A DNA stretch of 21,083 nucleotides from Conidiobolus incongruus B7586 (taxonomy: Eukaryota > Entomophthoromycota > Entomophthoromycetes > Entomophthorales > Conidiobolaceae): NCBI GenBank assembly GCA_000697335.1, contig JNEM01006106.1, positions 1-21,083 on the forward strand, in the 5' to 3' direction. Made by a program: the position numbers and the translations under genes. The stretch's first letter is position 1. Each line of letters begins with the position of its first letter. Shown here piece by piece: positions 19,142-21,083 of the stretch. Below the pieces are notes generated by a model. It was given only the letters and a program-made list of their open reading frames with translations. It did not search any database and was not told the origin of the DNA.

Positions 19142-19541
19142 TCATTGTATAAAAGGTCTATCAGTCATATAATTATCATTGATGTTGGAATCAAGTAAAG
19201 TATATAATATTACATCTCGCAACTTAAAATACTCTGAATTTGGATGTAAGGCACTAAAAGGTTAAAATATAATGAAACAATATTAGAATTACATAAATAA
19301 TCATAAACTACATTAACAGTATCTCCAGTTTCTCGATTAATATTATTAATTCTACACGTTAAATAGGTCACTGCAGGAATGGCTAACTAAACACGATTAA
19401 GGATATAAAATTTTCTATAATTCTAATTAAAATACAATTTCATAAGAATCCAAATATTTTTCAATAAATTCGTCTTTTTGAGATATAAAACGATAGTATA
19501 ATACTGAGGTATTAAAACATGCAATAAAGGGACTAAAACAC
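19142..19541 (-). pseudogene. spliced gene remnant, possibly a fungal transcription-factor middle region
   Basis: Three protein-like pieces lie in order on the minus strand. Piece 1 (19541-19436) reads ...PFIACFNTSVLYYRFISQK then DEFIEKYLDSYEI. Piece 2 (19386-19312) reads LAIPAVTYLTCRINNINRE then TGDTVN. Piece 3 (19253-19142) contains HPNSEYFKLRDVILYTLLDS. The gaps of 49 and 58 nt begin with GT, end with AG and match host intron sizes. Pieces 1 and 2 join in phase; pieces 2 and 3 are one base out of phase, and a stop follows. A former host gene is therefore more likely than an active one. The spacing of aromatic and helix residues reminds me of the fungal_trans region of Zn2Cys6 regulators, which are numerous in these fungi, but no zinc cluster is visible and the family call is weak. 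Confidence 0.4.
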
Positions 19542-20349
19542 TAGTGTAGTAAAAAGTTAAAAATCAAAATTAATGTGATTTTTACTTTATTACATTGTTG
19601 TAGCAACTAATGGTGAAATTTAAACCGTATCAATATAAGTTGTAAAATTTGATTTATAATCTTTTTTGTGATTGAATAATTATAAATTATTTTTAAATTT
19701 AATTCTTTTCATATAACTCTGTATTTTGAAAATATCATATAAAATTTAATTTCTTATTATGAGATTGTAATTGTGTCAATACTTCGTTGATCTTGGATTT
19801 TTTATAATAATAATAATCAACTATATATCTTTACTATTGTTCATATTCTATTTTTATATTAATATGATATAATATATAATTTTGGTACTATATTTTGTTC
19901 AAAATAATTATTTGATGTTTTTAAATATACCAAATGTATTTTTAAAAATTTGATATATTTTTGATCTTAATAAGTTAATAATTTATTTTCAACATAGCCA
20001 TTGTGTTAAAAACTAATGATATCTAAGTATATTTATATTTTAATTTTGATTTAAATAATCTAATATATATTAATATTCAGATTTAAAAAATTAATATCAA
20101 TATTTTAGATTTGAAAATTAGGAAATAATTTAATTTCTGATTTTTCAAATAAATTATTAATTTGAAATAAATAAAAATTTACAAAGTTAATAGGATATTA
20201 TATATATATATATAATAATTTTTTTAATTAAAAAATTAACTTTTTAAAATTGGTTGTTTAAATTAATTATACTTAAACTAAATAATAATCATCAAAAGTC
20301 TTTTACTTTAATATTAGTAAAACTTAACTATATGTTTTTTAAAATTATT
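19542..20349. other. extremely AT-rich DNA between the gene remnant and the transposon
   Basis: No frame could be read. An earlier exon of the remnant could lie at about 19595-19640 on the minus strand, since a further 53-nt GT...AG segment precedes piece 1. From 19640 on, G and C are scarce and no coding signal survives. Confidence 0.4.
20199..20214. repeat. (TA)8 simple repeat
   Basis: Eight TA units, followed within two bases by the near-palindrome AATTTTTTTAATTAAAAAATT at 20216-20236. Tc1/mariner elements insert at TA, so this may mark the left flank of the transposon to the right. This could not be confirmed because the right end is outside the window. Confidence 0.4.
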
Positions 20350-21083
20350 TAAAATTTACAAGCAACTTTTAATAATAAAGCATTATATAAATTAACAATT
20401 TATTGTTAGGTAAATTACTTTAAAGATAAGAGAAAAACTATCTAAAACCTGTTAAAATTTAAAAAACTAATTTTAACTATTATTTTTTTAATTATTAATA
20501 AAATGAAAAAATATATTGAAAAGTATCTTTTTATTTCAGCTAAAGAATTATCTAAGCACTTTAATATTAGCTTTATAAGTATTTTATATATATTAAAGTT
20601 TAAACTCAAATTAATAAATAAAAATATAAAATAGATACCTTATAATTTAATTAAAACTTAAAAAAAGCTAGAGTAAATATTATTAAACAAAACTTACTAA
20701 AATATTATTAAAAGCTTAAACTTTTACAGCAAATAATTATAATTAATTAATCTTAAATCTTTATATATAATCTTTTATTAAAACATAAATCAAAATGTTA
20801 GTTTATGTTAAATTAACCCTCTATATAAACTTTTTTAAATAAATATTTTATTAATAAGTAAATATTAATTATTATAATAAATTATAATAATATATGCTAT
20901 TGGTATTTAATTTATAAAAGAAAATCAATTAATAATTAACTTTATATTGTTTTTTTAAATAAAAGTATTTTTAATTAGTGTTTTTAATATAATTTGAAAA
21001 AACCTATTATTTTATATAATAATTATAAAATACATAAATCTAAAGTTATAAAAAACTTTCTAATTAAAAATAACTAGAAAAAA
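20350..21083 (+). mobile_element. decayed Tc1/mariner-family transposase gene, cut by the window edge
   Basis: The transposase can be followed along its length, first in the frame of the ATG at 20503 and after about 20660 in the next frame, so at least one frameshift is present, along with roughly a dozen stops. The second DNA-binding helix-turn-helix reads YLFISAKELSKHFNIS (from 20524). Next come IPYNL and KARVNIIKQNLLKYY, as in mariner. The first catalytic block (usually DESW) is Asn-stop-Ser-stop at 20745-20756. The second block lies near YNNICYWYLIYKRKSINN (20883-20936), where WDYNGIIYW-LLPKG is usual. The third is YNNYKIHKSKVIKNF (21015-21059), where (H/Q)DNA-x-x-H is usual. All three acidic positions read Asn. 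The changes are mostly those expected of G-to-A and C-to-T (Trp and Gln to stop, Asp to Asn, His to Tyr). The element is dead; its right end and terminal repeats are not in view. Confidence 0.75.

Noticed and set aside
1-21083. CRISPR arrays, operons, bacterial promoters or riboswitches
   Set aside because: The window is eukaryotic, with spliced genes and no regularly spaced repeats.

Overview
The window looks like nuclear DNA of a very AT-rich, early-diverging fungus. The best guess is an entomophthoralean of the Conidiobolus type. This is inferred from gene content and style, not from a database match: base composition is strongly AT, the introns are uniformly tiny (27 reconstructed, 46-61 nt, GT...AG, often with a CTAAT/CTAAC-like branch site), and the gene set includes a fungal-style Rab5/Ypt5, a proteinase-K-like secreted subtilisin and a heterotrimeric G-protein alpha subunit. 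Most of the single-frame open stretches are only exons. The annotation below rests on spliced models that I rebuilt by hand, and each spliced total is an exact multiple of three.

Layout, left to right. 1-1240 is AT-rich upstream DNA with an inverted CCAAT pair. 1241-2277 (+) is a five-exon Rab5-type GTPase (268 aa). 2278-6668 is a 4.4-kb gene-poor stretch holding a probable LINE-like scrap and one copy of a diverged repeat. 6669-8947 (+) is a 12-exon CDT1 replication-licensing factor (570 aa). It converges on a five-exon actin-related protein at 9476-10928 (-), 412 aa, of the chromatin-remodeller (Arp7/Arp42-like) kind. 11949-13241 (+) is an intronless secreted S8 protease (430 aa). 13756-14070 (-) is a small CsbD-like stress protein (104 aa). 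15404-16920 (+) is a nine-exon G-alpha subunit (353 aa) with a possible in-frame N-terminal extension. 16921-21083 is decaying DNA: a spliced gene remnant on the minus strand at 19142-19541, then a heavily mutated Tc1/mariner transposon running off the right edge.

The genes do not form a pathway. They are ordinary single genes for vesicle traffic, replication licensing, chromatin remodelling, extracellular proteolysis, stress response and signalling. I found no convincing new multi-gene system. The most interesting signals are the PIP-degron-like N-terminus of CDT1, the transition-biased decay of the mariner relic (which resembles RIP), the alternative N-terminus of the G-alpha, and several gene or element fossils in DNA that at first looks empty.
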